This document shows, piece by piece, positions 27,785-37,984 of a DNA stretch of 64,000 nucleotides (its first letter is position 1; every line of letters begins with the position of its first letter). Where the stretch lies: assembly GCF_002008165.1 (NCBI RefSeq), contig NZ_MRDM01000014.1, positions 62,001 to 126,000 on the forward strand, in the 5' to 3' direction. Source of the stretch: Rhizobium laguerreae. GTDB lineage: Bacteria > Pseudomonadota > Alphaproteobacteria > Rhizobiales > Rhizobiaceae. A program made the translations under genes and the position numbers. Under the pieces are notes generated by a model, which ran no database searches, was not told the origin of the DNA, and saw only the letters and a list, made by a program, of their open reading frames with translations.

Positions 27785-28396
27785 ATGCACTCGTTCCAGC
27801 CAGCTCAGACGCAACGACCTGCGCCGCGCCCTGAACAGGGCGTTTTTCAGCGCGTGCCCATCAATATGCAGGGCCGGCTGATGCTTGCGAACTACGAGGA
27901 ATTCGAATGCATGGTGATCGACATGTCGCCTGGCGATATGTACGTGACCTGCCTCGGCCGGCCGCGCGCCAACGAACGCGTCGTCGCCTATATCGACCAT
28001 CTCGGCCGCGTCGAAGGTTATGTCCAGACGATCGATGGCCGCGGCTTCACCATGTCGATCAACGCCACCGACCGGAAGCGCGAGAAGCTGGCGGCCCAGC
28101 TCACCTGGCTTGCCAACAAGCACGAACTCGGCCTGCCCGAGGATCGCCGCCATGACCGTTTGACGCCACGCGACACAAAGACCGAGCTGACGCTCGAGGA
28201 CGGTACGCGTTATTTCTGCCGCATCATGGATCTTTCGCTATCGGGCGCTGCCGTCGACGTCGAGATGCGCCCTTCGATCGGAACGGCGGTGCGCCTCGGC
28301 AACATGCGCGGTCGCGTCGTGCGCCATTTCGTCGAAGGTGTGGCAATCGAATTCCTGTCGATCCAGTCCCGCGAAACGCTGCGGGAATTCCTTTAA
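27785..28396 (+). CDS. Tandem PilZ domain protein
   Basis: The 203 residues hold two PilZ-like domains. The first (about 20-110) has FQRVPINMQGRL and DMSPGDM, a degenerate binding motif. The second (about 120-200) shows both c-di-GMP motifs: RRHDR and DLSLSG, and a KTELTLEDGTRYF strand. It is a likely c-di-GMP receptor. The longest frame starts at TTG 27782, but ATG at 27785 is used. Targets are unknown; PilZ proteins in rhizobia often affect motility or cellulose synthesis. Confidence 0.85.
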   Translation: MHSFQPAQTQRPAPRPEQGVFQRVPINMQGRLMLANYEEFECMVIDMSPGDMYVTCLGRPRANERVVAYIDHLGRVEGYVQTIDGRGFTMSINATDRKREKLAAQLTWLANKHELGLPEDRRHDRLTPRDTKTELTLEDGTRYFCRIMDLSLSGAAVDVEMRPSIGTAVRLGNMRGRVVRHFVEGVAIEFLSIQSRETLREFL

Positions 28397-28707
28397 CAGC
28401 TGCTGAAAATTGTACCGCTTTCCAGGGTTCCCTGGGTGCAATTCTCGAGCGACTTCCATAGATCGCGATTGCCAGGTCCGGCGCGCGCCCGGTCAGGTCG
28501 TGTTGAAAAGCCTGCACGTCTTGGCACGAACTTCGCAAGCGGCAACGAATCTGGCTTTGGAAAGCAAGCGCGAAATCCTGTCGCAAGTCGTTCCACCCAG
28601 TCGGCGGATAATATTATGAGTGGAACAAGCTGCGACACTGATCGGCACCCGTCTTCCCTTCGTCAGCGATATGATGGATAAGGTCCGCTTCGTCCGCAGG
28701 TGCGCCG
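28397..28707. other. 311 bp intergenic region
   Basis: It lies between the PilZ gene and the proline iminopeptidase. A CCAGGGTTCCCTGG palindrome (28422-28435) follows the PilZ stop and may be part of a terminator. No convincing ORF, tRNA or promoter consensus was found in the rest. Confidence 0.4.
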
Positions 28708-29682
28708 ATGTCAGCTCTTTATCCCGAAATCGAACCTTATGATCACGGCCTGCTCGATACGGGCGACGGCAATCTTATCTATTGGGAGGCCTGCGGCAAT
28801 CCCGCAGGCCGGCCGGCACTGGTGCTGCATGGCGGGCCTGGCTCCGGCTGTTCGACCGCGGCGCGGCACTATTTCGATCCCGACGCCTACCGAATCATTC
28901 TGTTCGATCAGCGCAATTGCGGCCGCAGCCTGCCGAGTGCCGCCGATCCCGAAACCGATCTCTCCCTCAACACCACCTGGCATCTCGTTGCCGATATCGA
29001 GCGGCTGCGGGCCTGTCTCGGCATCGATACCTGGCTCCTTTTCGGCAATTCCTGGGGGTCGACACTGGCGCTCGCCTATGGCGAAACCCATCCGGATCAC
29101 GTCGCGGCGATCGTCCTGTCAGGCGTGACCACCACCCGCCGCTCGGAAATCGACTGGCTCTATCGCGGCATGGCACCGCTCTTCCCGGAAGAATGGCACT
29201 GTTTCCGCCAGGCGGTCCCTCCGGGCAGCCAGGGACGAGACGAGGACATGGTCGCCGCCTATCATCGTCTCCTCAACGATCCGGACCCGGAAACGCGCCT
29301 CAAGGCGGCGCGCGACTGGCATGACTGGGAGGCGGCCTCGATCCTGCTCGCCGATCCTCAAGGCCGGCCGCGCCGTTGGGCCGATCCGGCCTATTTGCTG
29401 ACGCGCGCCCGCATCATCACCCACTACTTCACCCACAGTGCCTGGCTGGAGGACGGCCAGCTTCTGAAGAACACCGCGCGCCTCACCGGCATTCCCGGTA
29501 TCCTGCTGCAGGGAAGGTTCGACATCGAGGCGCCGCTCGTCACGGCCTGGGAACTCGCCCGCGCCTGGCCGCAAAGCGAACTCAGCATCATCCCGCATGC
29601 GGCACATTCCACCGCAAATCCGGATATGAGCGCGGCGATTGTAACTGCCACCGATCGATTTCGCGATTTTCCTCAAAAATAA
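28708..29682 (+). CDS. pip: Proline iminopeptidase
   Basis: This 324-residue alpha/beta-hydrolase releases N-terminal proline from peptides. It has LVLHGGPGSG (oxyanion), DQRNCGRSLPS, the Ser elbow GNSWGSTLALAY, and late LLQGRFDIEAP (Asp) and HAAHSTANP (His). The family usually shows DQRGxGRS; here DQRNCGRS. Length is normal for family S33. It looks monocistronic. Confidence 0.92.
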   Translation: MSALYPEIEPYDHGLLDTGDGNLIYWEACGNPAGRPALVLHGGPGSGCSTAARHYFDPDAYRIILFDQRNCGRSLPSAADPETDLSLNTTWHLVADIERLRACLGIDTWLLFGNSWGSTLALAYGETHPDHVAAIVLSGVTTTRRSEIDWLYRGMAPLFPEEWHCFRQAVPPGSQGRDEDMVAAYHRLLNDPDPETRLKAARDWHDWEAASILLADPQGRPRRWADPAYLLTRARIITHYFTHSAWLEDGQLLKNTARLTGIPGILLQGRFDIEAPLVTAWELARAWPQSELSIIPHAAHSTANPDMSAAIVTATDRFRDFPQK

Positions 29683-30057
29683 TTTTCCCGCCCACACCGG
29701 CGATCTGAGCGATATTCTGCTTTTGAACCGGCCGAATCGATCAATTCCGGCGGCATCGTCGGCCGGCGGCACGCCGCCGCAGACCGCTTATCGGCCGACG
29801 GAATTTATCTGGCTCAACGAAAATCCTTAACAGCAGGACGGCAGCGCAACCTTTTGGCAGGCGAAAGCCTTGTTGCGTGCATTAAAATTTTAAACGAATT
29901 CGCGACAAATCCGAATCGAATTTTATGCGCATTCGAATCTCTTTTTAGCCAAGCTTTATCGGTATTTGAATCAACTAAGCCTTTAATTCTATTGCGTAAT
30001 TTTGCGTGAGATAAAAACGTCTGTGCCATTGTCACCTCAACTTACGGGGAGACGGCA
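29683..30057. other. 375 bp AT-rich intergenic region
   Basis: A GC-rich inverted segment (about 29760-29790, GGCCGGCGGCACGCCGCCG) follows the iminopeptidase. From about 29875 to 30020 the DNA becomes clearly AT-rich, probably the promoter of the LapG-like gene. No ORF is convincing, and no standard -35/-10 pair is obvious. Confidence 0.4.
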
Positions 30058-30663
30058 ATGACAACTGCAAATATCCTGAAAGGCGGCTTTCTGGCCGGTG
30101 CCATCATGATGGCAATGGCGGGTTCGGGACAGGCGATGCCCGCCAGCATGGCCCTGGCAGGCAATGCCAGCCCGCCGATCGGACACTACGAATTCTGCAA
30201 GGCCAACCCGACCGAATGTGTCGAGGTCGGCGGCGATGCCGGACCGACCATCCTCACCGAGGATCGCTGGAAGGAAATTCTCAAGGTCAATTACGCCGTC
30301 AATTCGTCGATCCAGCCGATGACGGATGAGCAGATCTACGGTGTCGAGGAGCGCTGGGCCTATCCGCGCACCGTCGGCGACTGCGAGGATTACGCCCTGC
30401 TGAAGCGCAAGATGCTGATCGATGACGGCTTCTCTCCCTCCGACACGCTGATCACCGTCGTGCTGCAGCCGAATGGCGAAGGCCATGCCGTGCTGACTGT
30501 TCGCACTGATCATGGCGACTTCATCCTCGACAACATGCGCAACAAGGTGCTGCTGTGGTCGGACACCGAATACACCTATCTGAAGCGCCAGTCCGCCGAC
30601 GATCCGGCCCGCTGGTCGAAGCTTCAGGATGGCCGCGCCGTCGCGGTCGGTAGCGTCAAGTAA
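30058..30663 (+). CDS. Transglutaminase-like cysteine peptidase (LapG/BTLCP type)
   Basis: The 201 residues begin with a signal peptide (GGFLAGAIMMAMAGSGQAMA-like). The catalytic triad of the BTLCP family is visible: Cys in TVGDCEDYALLKR, His in GEGHAVLTVRT and Asp in FILDNMRNKV. LapG proteases of this family cleave surface adhesins under c-di-GMP control by LapD. No lapD or adhesin gene is adjacent. A GGGGAGA ribosome-binding site precedes the ATG. The adhesin target is inferred, not shown. Confidence 0.88.
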   Translation: MTTANILKGGFLAGAIMMAMAGSGQAMPASMALAGNASPPIGHYEFCKANPTECVEVGGDAGPTILTEDRWKEILKVNYAVNSSIQPMTDEQIYGVEERWAYPRTVGDCEDYALLKRKMLIDDGFSPSDTLITVVLQPNGEGHAVLTVRTDHGDFILDNMRNKVLLWSDTEYTYLKRQSADDPARWSKLQDGRAVAVGSVK

Positions 30664-30738
30664 ACAGCCTGCCGGTCATTGCCGGTTGCTGCCTGCGGCC
30701 CGGTCAGTCCCCGCATCCCGTCCCCGACCGGTGCCCAA

Positions 30739-30768
30739 GAGCCGTTCCCGCTGTCCCGGGAACGGCTC
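30739..30768 (+). terminator. Terminator after the LapG-like gene
   Basis: GAGCCGTTCCCG (30739-30750) and CGGGAACGGCTC (30757-30768) form a perfect 12 bp stem with a 6 nt loop, followed by GCCCCTTTG. It is about 75 bp past the LapG-like stop, and the short T-run makes it a moderate intrinsic terminator. Confidence 0.65.
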
Positions 30769-30901
30769 GCCCCTTTGAAGATTCCACACCAGTGCGTTAG
30801 TGAATTGTTAACCTAGCCGGTCCGATCATGACGATAAGAATCATCATCGGCACCGGCGGCTCATGTTCTTCCTGCGGCGGACCGAAACGCGAAGAACCGC
30901 C

Positions 30902-31648
30902 ATGAGCCACGCCGCGCGCAGCGCACCCGACGAGCAGCCGCTTCTTTCCATGGGGTTTCTCCTCCGCACGATGGCGGTGATTGCTGTCCTGGCGGTCCTG
31001 ACCATAGCCATCAGCATCGGCGGCCGCTGGTTCGGCCGGCATATCTCGCTTGCCGGCAACACCGACAGCACGGTTGAAATCCAGTTGGCCATCGGCCGCG
31101 ACACCGTAAAATTCCCCGAGAATATCATCCGTTTCCCGAGTCAAAGGCATGAAGGCGCCGCCGAGCGCATCGATCTTTACCTCGCCTGGCCGGAAATGCA
31201 GGGTTACGGCAAGGAAAACCACCTTCGATTCGACGATATCGCCCAATTCTCCGGGTTGATCTTTCTGCAGATCACCCAGAGCACCATGTCGCGCGACATG
31301 TCCGGGCGGCTGGAGCCGATCTATTCGCATCTGCTCGAAGGACCGGCCGAGCCCTTCCGCGACGGGCTGACGCTGCACCGTCTTCGCGCCGATGCGGGTT
31401 ACGGCGACGAGGTGCTGCTGACGGCGCCCGTCAAGGGCGGGCCGGATTACGTCGTGCGCTGCATCTTGCCGTCGGCCCCGGATAAGGCAGCGGGCGGAGA
31501 TTGTCAGCGCGATATCAAAGTCGGTCGGGATCTCAGCGTTCTCTACCGCTTCTCAAGCAGCCATCTCGACGACTGGGAACATATTGATGCCGCTATCCGC
31601 ACCTTTGTAGACGCGCGTCTTGTGAACCGTTCTGCGACAAGTCCCTAG
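30902..31648 (+). CDS. Membrane-anchored protein of unknown function
   Basis: This 248-residue protein has one N-terminal membrane helix (FLLRTMAVIAVLAVLTIAISIGG, about residues 18-40), then a periplasmic domain rich in beta segments (VEIQLAIGRDTVKFPENIIRFPS). No enzyme motif is seen. It may be a conserved hypothetical of rhizobia. The start is uncertain: ATG at 30863 would add 13 arginine-rich residues. The next gene starts 130 bp downstream, so the link to the carboxypeptidase is unclear. Confidence 0.6.
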   Translation: MSHAARSAPDEQPLLSMGFLLRTMAVIAVLAVLTIAISIGGRWFGRHISLAGNTDSTVEIQLAIGRDTVKFPENIIRFPSQRHEGAAERIDLYLAWPEMQGYGKENHLRFDDIAQFSGLIFLQITQSTMSRDMSGRLEPIYSHLLEGPAEPFRDGLTLHRLRADAGYGDEVLLTAPVKGGPDYVVRCILPSAPDKAAGGDCQRDIKVGRDLSVLYRFSSSHLDDWEHIDAAIRTFVDARLVNRSATSP

Positions 31649-31782
31649 AATGCTCTCCGGACAGCGAAATAAACGATTCATCATAAACGGATTGGTAACG
31701 CCCAACCGGTAATTTTAGAAGACGAGCTGTGCGGCGGGAGGTGTGCGGTTCCTGCCGAAATCTGAAGTGCCAAATATCTGAA

Positions 31783-33351
31783 ATGCAAGCGAAGAGTGGA
31801 ATAGTGTCAAGGTCAGTCTCCTCCGTATCATCGTCCCGATTCGGCAGTTTTTTCGCAAGGCTGCTGGCGATCCTTTCGGTGGCCGTCACGATCGTCATGG
31901 TCGATTCGGTGAATGCCGAAGCGGAAGCGGCAAATCCGAAATATGCAGGCATCGTCGTCGACGCCAAGACCGGCAACGTTCTCTACAGTGAGAACGCCGA
32001 CCGGCTGCAATACCCCGCCTCCCTGACCAAGATGATGACCCTCTACATGACCTTCGAGGCATTGGAGCAGGGTCGCATCCGCCTCGATACGCCGGTTCCC
32101 TTCTCCGCCTATGCGTCAGCCCAGGCGCCGACCAAGCTCGGCGTGCGCGCCGGCGGCACGATCACCGTCGAGCAGGGCATTCTCGGTCTCGTTACCCTGT
32201 CGGCCAATGATGCCGCAACCGCGCTCGGCGAAATGCTGGGCGGCGGCAGCGAGGATCGCTTCGCCCAGTTGATGACCGCCAAGGCGCATGCGCTCGGCAT
32301 GACGCGCACCACCTATCGCAACGCCAACGGCCTGCCGAATACGGCGCAGATGACGACGGCGCGCGACCAGGCCCGCCTCGGTATCGCCCTTCGCCAGCAT
32401 TTCCCGCAATATTACGGCTATTTCTCCACGCGCGCCTTCAAGTTCGGCAGCCGCACGATCCGCAGCCACAACCGCCTCGTCGGTTCAGTGCGCGGCGTCG
32501 ACGGCATCAAGACCGGTTACACCCGCGCTGCCGGTTTCAACCTGGTAAGCTCGGTGCAGGTCGATGGCAAATCGATTGTCGGCGTCGTGATGGGTGGCGC
32601 CTCGACGCCCGCCCGCGATGCCCAGATGCGCAATCTGATCGCCACCTATCTGCCGAAGGCATCGAACCGTGGCGGATCGTCGGCGCTGATCGCCCAGGCG
32701 GCCCCTGCCCCGACGATGATCGAGACACCCGCTCCGGTCCAGCCCAAGAAGGCTCAGCAAATGGCGAAGACCATCACCGCAGCGCAGCCGGTTTCGGCAG
32801 CCGCTGCCGATCTCAGCCTGCCGCACAAAGGCCCGCTGCCGGATGCGCGCTATCAGGTCGCCGAGACCGAGGTCGCCTATGCCGAGACCGCTGCGCCGAA
32901 ATCCGACAATCCACTGGTAGCACAGCCGATGCCGGCGCCGACCAAGGTCAAGACCATGACCTTCAAGCAGCAGGCAGCGGTCGCCGCACCAAAGCCGACG
33001 CCCGCGTCTATGCCGTCGGAACAGGGCGATACGTCGGTCGATAACGTCACCACTGCGTCGACCACTCCCTCCCCGACTCGTGCTGCTTCAACCAGCAATG
33101 GACCGACCGGCTGGGTCGTGCAGGTCGGCGTCTCGCCGAGCCGGCAGATGGCCATGGACCTTCTGGAAAGCGCCAGGAGCAAGGGCGGCAAGGCGCTGGC
33201 CTCGGCAAAGCCCTTCGCGGTCGCCTATGCCGCTGGTGGTGACCAGCTCTACCGCGCTCGCTTCGGCGGCTTTGACGATCAGCGCCACGCCGTCAACGCC
33301 TGCAAGGCCTTGAAGAAGGCCGGCATCAAGTGCTGGGCGGCTGCCCAATGA
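31783..33351 (+). CDS. D-alanyl-D-alanine carboxypeptidase with C-terminal SPOR domain
   Basis: This is a DacF/PBP5-type D,D-carboxypeptidase that trims peptidoglycan stem peptides. Near the N-terminus is a membrane/signal segment. The SxxK motif is in SLTKMMT, SxN in LSANDAA and KTG in GIKTGYTRAAG. A long Ala/Pro linker follows (about 290-430), then a SPOR domain (GWVVQVGVSPSRQMAMDLLESARSKGG and YRARFGGFDDQRHAVNACKALK), which binds denuded peptidoglycan. It is probably the septal type. The 5' end is uncertain (GTG 31729 and GTG 31804 possible). Confidence 0.88.
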   Translation: MQAKSGIVSRSVSSVSSSRFGSFFARLLAILSVAVTIVMVDSVNAEAEAANPKYAGIVVDAKTGNVLYSENADRLQYPASLTKMMTLYMTFEALEQGRIRLDTPVPFSAYASAQAPTKLGVRAGGTITVEQGILGLVTLSANDAATALGEMLGGGSEDRFAQLMTAKAHALGMTRTTYRNANGLPNTAQMTTARDQARLGIALRQHFPQYYGYFSTRAFKFGSRTIRSHNRLVGSVRGVDGIKTGYTRAAGFNLVSSVQVDGKSIVGVVMGGASTPARDAQMRNLIATYLPKASNRGGSSALIAQAAPAPTMIETPAPVQPKKAQQMAKTITAAQPVSAAAADLSLPHKGPLPDARYQVAETEVAYAETAAPKSDNPLVAQPMPAPTKVKTMTFKQQAAVAAPKPTPASMPSEQGDTSVDNVTTASTTPSPTRAASTSNGPTGWVVQVGVSPSRQMAMDLLESARSKGGKALASAKPFAVAYAAGGDQLYRARFGGFDDQRHAVNACKALKKAGIKCWAAAQ

Positions 33352-33464
33352 ACTATTCGATGCTGCCTGCAAGATGGCCGGCGGCATCGGTGACGGCCGG
33401 AATCGGTGTTAGCGTTTCCGGCCACCGTTCTTGAACTCGATCAGTATTGCGTACGAGGAAAACA

Positions 33465-33740
33465 ATGGCGATCAACGAGAATGTTCCGGGAATGTCTTCA
33501 GACCGCCGCATGGCGGCCAAGGGGCGCTCATCTCTGCATCCGCTACACGAGGCGGCTTTGCGCCTCGCCGAGATCGGCCTGCAGCGTCCGAAGGCGAAGT
33601 CTCCGAAGACCCGGGATCTCATCAATCTGCTGCTGTGCCACGGTGCACGCGCCTGGCGCTATTCTCAGCCCGAAGCCCGTATCCATCTCCATGTGACCTC
33701 GCCGGATGGCAGAGCGCCGGTGCAGTTGCGCCTGCGCTGA
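33465..33740 (+). CDS. Small conserved hypothetical protein
   Basis: This 91-residue basic protein is not recognised by me. It starts MAINENVPGMSSDRRMAAKGRSSLHPLHEAALRLAEIGLQRP, with GAGGAAAACA before the ATG. The second half, RDLINLLLCHGARAWRYSQPEARIHLHVTSPDGRAPVQLRLR, looks like a compact alpha/beta fold. Strand continuity with the carboxypeptidase gene 113 bp upstream does not prove a link. Confidence 0.55.
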   Translation: MAINENVPGMSSDRRMAAKGRSSLHPLHEAALRLAEIGLQRPKAKSPKTRDLINLLLCHGARAWRYSQPEARIHLHVTSPDGRAPVQLRLR

Positions 33741-33750
33741 ACCCTAAGGG

Positions 33751-34188
33751 CTAGAGCAGACCAAGGTCCGTAAGCTCGCGGCGAAGATCCGCGGGCATTT
33801 CGAGAATGCCGGCGCCGAGGCTTGTCAGGTCGCGCGGCACGTCGTCCTCAGTGTAATAACGCCAGCCCTGGAAGGGACGCTTCGGCTGCACGGCCGTCTC
33901 GATGACCTCAGGGCCGAGCATCAGGCGGCAGCGTGAAATCCCCTCGCCGTCGGTGAAGGTCTCGATGTCGAGCAGCTTCTGCCTCGCCTGCACCTGCCCC
34001 TTGATCACCCAGTAGAGCGAGCCGCCGTCAAGCAGCTCCTCCATACGCTTCGGCGCCATGCGCGTCGTATGCACCGAATGCGGCTCGAGCCCGGCGGCGA
34101 TGGCACGTAGCGAGCGTTCCGCCACCCATTCGCGCAGATCGTCTATCGAGTCGGCGCCGACGCAGAGTTTGATGAGATGCAATGCCAT
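33751..34188 (-). CDS. DUF1489 family protein
   Basis: This 145-residue protein matches DUF1489 of alphaproteobacteria. It starts at MALHLIKLCVGADSIDDLREWVAERS (ATG 34188) and includes PKRMEELLDGGSLYWVIKGQVQARQKLLDIETF and WRYYTEDDVPRDL. A longer frame adds 29 unrelated residues. The family has no known function. It follows sdaA on the same strand by about 60 bp, so it may be co-transcribed. Confidence 0.85.
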   Translation of the reverse strand: MALHLIKLCVGADSIDDLREWVAERSLRAIAAGLEPHSVHTTRMAPKRMEELLDGGSLYWVIKGQVQARQKLLDIETFTDGEGISRCRLMLGPEVIETAVQPKRPFQGWRYYTEDDVPRDLTSLGAGILEMPADLRRELTDLGLL

Positions 34189-34249
34189 GCTGCCGTTGAA
34201 ATCCTTTTGGCAGCGAGCGTCAAGCGTCAAGCACCTGATGTCCACAAAC

Positions 34250-35653
<1,404 letters not shown>

Positions 35654-35986
35654 GGGTGCGCCTTCTGAATACGAGGATGCAAGCTTAAGCGAGGTCGGTT
35701 TCGAATCCGTGCAGCACACCGACATCGCATGGAGCCGGTGCGACATTCCGGCTGCACACTGGAGCACCGCGTGTCCAATAGGACGCGCAGGCACTTTGAG
35801 TGTGCGCATAATCCTTCCCGAAAATCGAATCCGATTTTCGGGGTCATGCGCTAAACCAAGTAGTCCGCCAATGAAGCCTATGCGGAGGAAGAACTGGTAG
35901 CGCTATCTTGACAGTCTGCACCGACTCCCAATGTCCTGCTGACGTCGATGCTAGACGACACCTTTGTAGCTTGGGAGATGGGACAC
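35654..35986. other. 333 bp intergenic region with a Rhizobium palindrome
   Basis: The gap between sdaA and the VOC gene contains a palindromic repeat (35817-35842). The remainder shows no ORF that I trust, and no tRNA. Confidence 0.4.
35817..35842. repeat. Rhizobium-type palindrome, second copy
   Basis: CCCGAAAATCG (35817-35827) and CGATTTTCGGG (35832-35842) form an 11 bp stem with a 4 nt loop. The core is the same as at 15048-15071, with the same flanking CATGCGCTA, so it is a dispersed element. Confidence 0.75.
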
Positions 35987-36424
35987 ATGGCGCTCAAACG
36001 GATGGACAACATAGGAATCGTCGTTGAAGACCTCGGAGAGGCAATTGATTTCTTTGGCGAACTCGGCCTCGAGCTCGAAGGGCGGGCTGCGATCGAAGGA
36101 GAATGGGCTGGACGTGTCACTGGACTGGGCGATCAGCACGTCGAGATTGCCATGATGCGCACGCCTGATGGCCACAGCCGGCTCGAGCTCTCCCGCTTCC
36201 TCAGGCCGCCTGCTGTCGCGGATCACCGCAATGCCCCGGTGAACGCTCTAGGCTACCTCCGCGTCATGTTCGCCCTTGATGACATCGACGAGACGCTTGA
36301 GAGGCTCCGCAAGCGCGGCGCGCAGCTCGTCGGCGAAGTCGTGGACTATCAAGACACCTATCGGCTCTGCTACATCCGCGGGCCTGGAGGGCTTCTCATC
36401 GGACTCGCCCAAGAGCTTAGCTGA
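35987..36424 (+). CDS. VOC (glyoxalase/bleomycin resistance) family protein
   Basis: This 145-residue protein has the paired beta-alpha-beta-beta-beta modules of VOC proteins. The first half has MDNIGIVVEDLGEAIDFFGELGLEL, the second ALDDIDETLERLRKRGAQLVGEVV followed by CYIRGPGGLLIGLAQEL. VOC proteins bind divalent metals and may act as lyases, dioxygenases or resistance proteins. ATG at 35987 has GGGAG about 10 nt upstream; starts at 35948 and 35978 are alternatives. It may be in a patch of less conserved genes. Confidence 0.8.
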   Translation: MALKRMDNIGIVVEDLGEAIDFFGELGLELEGRAAIEGEWAGRVTGLGDQHVEIAMMRTPDGHSRLELSRFLRPPAVADHRNAPVNALGYLRVMFALDDIDETLERLRKRGAQLVGEVVDYQDTYRLCYIRGPGGLLIGLAQELS

Positions 36425-36425
36425 G

Positions 36426-37625
36426 CTATGCGCGAAGCTTCCCGTTGCGATCATCTTGAATGACCGTGCTGTCGGCTCCATCCCGGGGCTCGGCCGTCGT
36501 CGAGATTTGTCGTTGATCGGCCATGGCTGACGTTGCGCCGTTCCCCAGGCGCTTTTCGATCTCCTGCAGGCCGAGAATTGCGCGGTCCATTTGGTCGGCC
36601 GGAGTTTCGCGCGAAACCAGACGCCAGCGATTGTCCTGCCATATCAGGACCAGCAGCCGCCGGCCTGGAACCTCTATCGTCTCGTGGATGAACCATGCCC
36701 CGGCTACCGCAATGCAAAGCGTCACCACAATGAGCGCCGGTTCGGGCATCAAGGCATCAAAGGTCAGACGCGCCAGGAACATGATGGGGACATGGAAAAG
36801 GTAAAGTGAAAAACTGATCTTTCCGAAAAACCGTACTGGTGCAGCTGCCAGGACACGGGCTGCGATGGGAGGCTGTCGAGCGACGAGCCCGACAACGACG
36901 GCCGCGGCCACCGCACTTTGAAGGCTCCAAAATTCGGGGGAAAAACCGGGCAAGATATGCCGGTAAGTGAAAAACACCGCCAGAAGGAAAAGCGTTGAAA
37001 TACCTGTGAGGACAGATGGAATCCAGTTGTTCCAGCAGGAATGCATGATCCCGGCAAGTGCGCCAAAAAGAAAGTAAGGAAGCTTGGAGACGAGCACTAT
37101 TCCCGGGCCCGGCAATTCAACCAGGCCATCCACGACGACGACCACGGCGAGGCCCACAATCAAGCCGCTATGCCGGTGCGGCTGGGCCAGGCAGAGCCAC
37201 AGGACGGGAAAGAGCAGATAGAACTGGATCTCGGGCGGTATCGACCAGAAAACACCACTCGAGCCAAGCAGAAAGACATGGCGCACAAAATCCGTGCCGC
37301 TAACGATCGGCTGAACAAAATCCGGATTTTGCATGCTCGACAGCATCGCTACGAGAACGACGGCCACCAGGTAAACCGGATAGATGCGGGCAAAGCGGCT
37401 CACAAGAAAATCCAGCACGTTTTCTCGCGTGACCGGCCGTGAGCCGTAAAGATGAGCCATCAGGAAGCCGCTGAGAGCAAAAAACAAACCGACAGCTTCG
37501 TCGCCCATCGTCACGAGATTCGGAGCTGTGATCGGAAAGATAAGGCCAATATGGGCTCCAACGACCAGAAGCGCAGCGAGACCGCGCAGGCCGTCGAGAC
37601 TGGGGATGTAATCCGGCCTGCTCAT
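36426..37625 (-). CDS. Acyltransferase 3 family protein
   Basis: This 399-residue integral membrane protein belongs to the OafA/NodX-like acyltransferase family. It begins SLDGLRGLAALLVVGAHIGLIF, the R-x10-H signature, and has about ten helices, with GLFFALSGFLMAHLY and a conserved FFGKISFSLYLFHVPIM near the end. These enzymes O-acylate polysaccharides or lipids at the membrane. The acceptor is unknown. It is convergent with the VOC gene by one base of spacing. The last about 60 residues form a polar tail. Confidence 0.9.
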   Translation of the reverse strand: MSRPDYIPSLDGLRGLAALLVVGAHIGLIFPITAPNLVTMGDEAVGLFFALSGFLMAHLYGSRPVTRENVLDFLVSRFARIYPVYLVAVVLVAMLSSMQNPDFVQPIVSGTDFVRHVFLLGSSGVFWSIPPEIQFYLLFPVLWLCLAQPHRHSGLIVGLAVVVVVDGLVELPGPGIVLVSKLPYFLFGALAGIMHSCWNNWIPSVLTGISTLFLLAVFFTYRHILPGFSPEFWSLQSAVAAAVVVGLVARQPPIAARVLAAAPVRFFGKISFSLYLFHVPIMFLARLTFDALMPEPALIVVTLCIAVAGAWFIHETIEVPGRRLLVLIWQDNRWRLVSRETPADQMDRAILGLQEIEKRLGNGATSAMADQRQISTTAEPRDGADSTVIQDDRNGKLRA

Positions 37626-37692
37626 GAGTCACTTTTGAACTAGGTTGGTCAACTTCAGTCCTGACAATTGGCCATCACGACTTTACAAGCGG

Positions 37693-37890
37693 TTAACGCG
37701 GCGTACTCATCTGGCGGTTGCAGGCGCGATCGATGGCACTGACTTCGCTCCAGCGTGAGAGCGCTAGGTCCCAGCCCTCAATCTGCGAGCTAACGGACGC
37801 CGCATTGCCATTTTTAGTCCAGAAGTGCCGGTCGACGATCCACCAAACCTTGTCGTTTCCCGACGGCTCGATTATGCCGAACTGCCGCAT
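37693..37890 (-). CDS. Possible small ORF, uncertain
   Basis: This frame encodes 65 residues with a Trp-rich stretch (DKVWWIVDRHFWTKNG) but no good ribosome-binding site. It sits next to the inverted repeat. It could be a real small protein, a remnant, or noise. Confidence 0.2.
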   Translation of the reverse strand: MRQFGIIEPSGNDKVWWIVDRHFWTKNGNAASVSSQIEGWDLALSRWSEVSAIDRACNRQMSTPR

Positions 37891-37936
37891 GGCCGAAAGC
37901 CCGCGTAAAGCCGCCGAACTCGGCCATGCGGCATAA
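37871..37936. repeat. Imperfect long inverted repeat
   Basis: ATTATGCCG-aact-GCCGCATGGCCGA (37871-37895) is mirrored by TCGGCCATGCGGCATAAT (37919-37936), about 18 paired bases with a bulge. It is directly upstream of the DUF599 gene and may form a hairpin or protein site. The function is unknown. Confidence 0.55.
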
Positions 37937-37984
37937 TCCGACTTGCGGCATAGTGGCCGCGTTCATGCGGAGACCGAATCACTG

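Noticed and set aside
30037..30513. 158-codon frame opposite the LapG-like gene
   Set aside because: It lies fully antisense to a gene with a visible catalytic triad and signal peptide.
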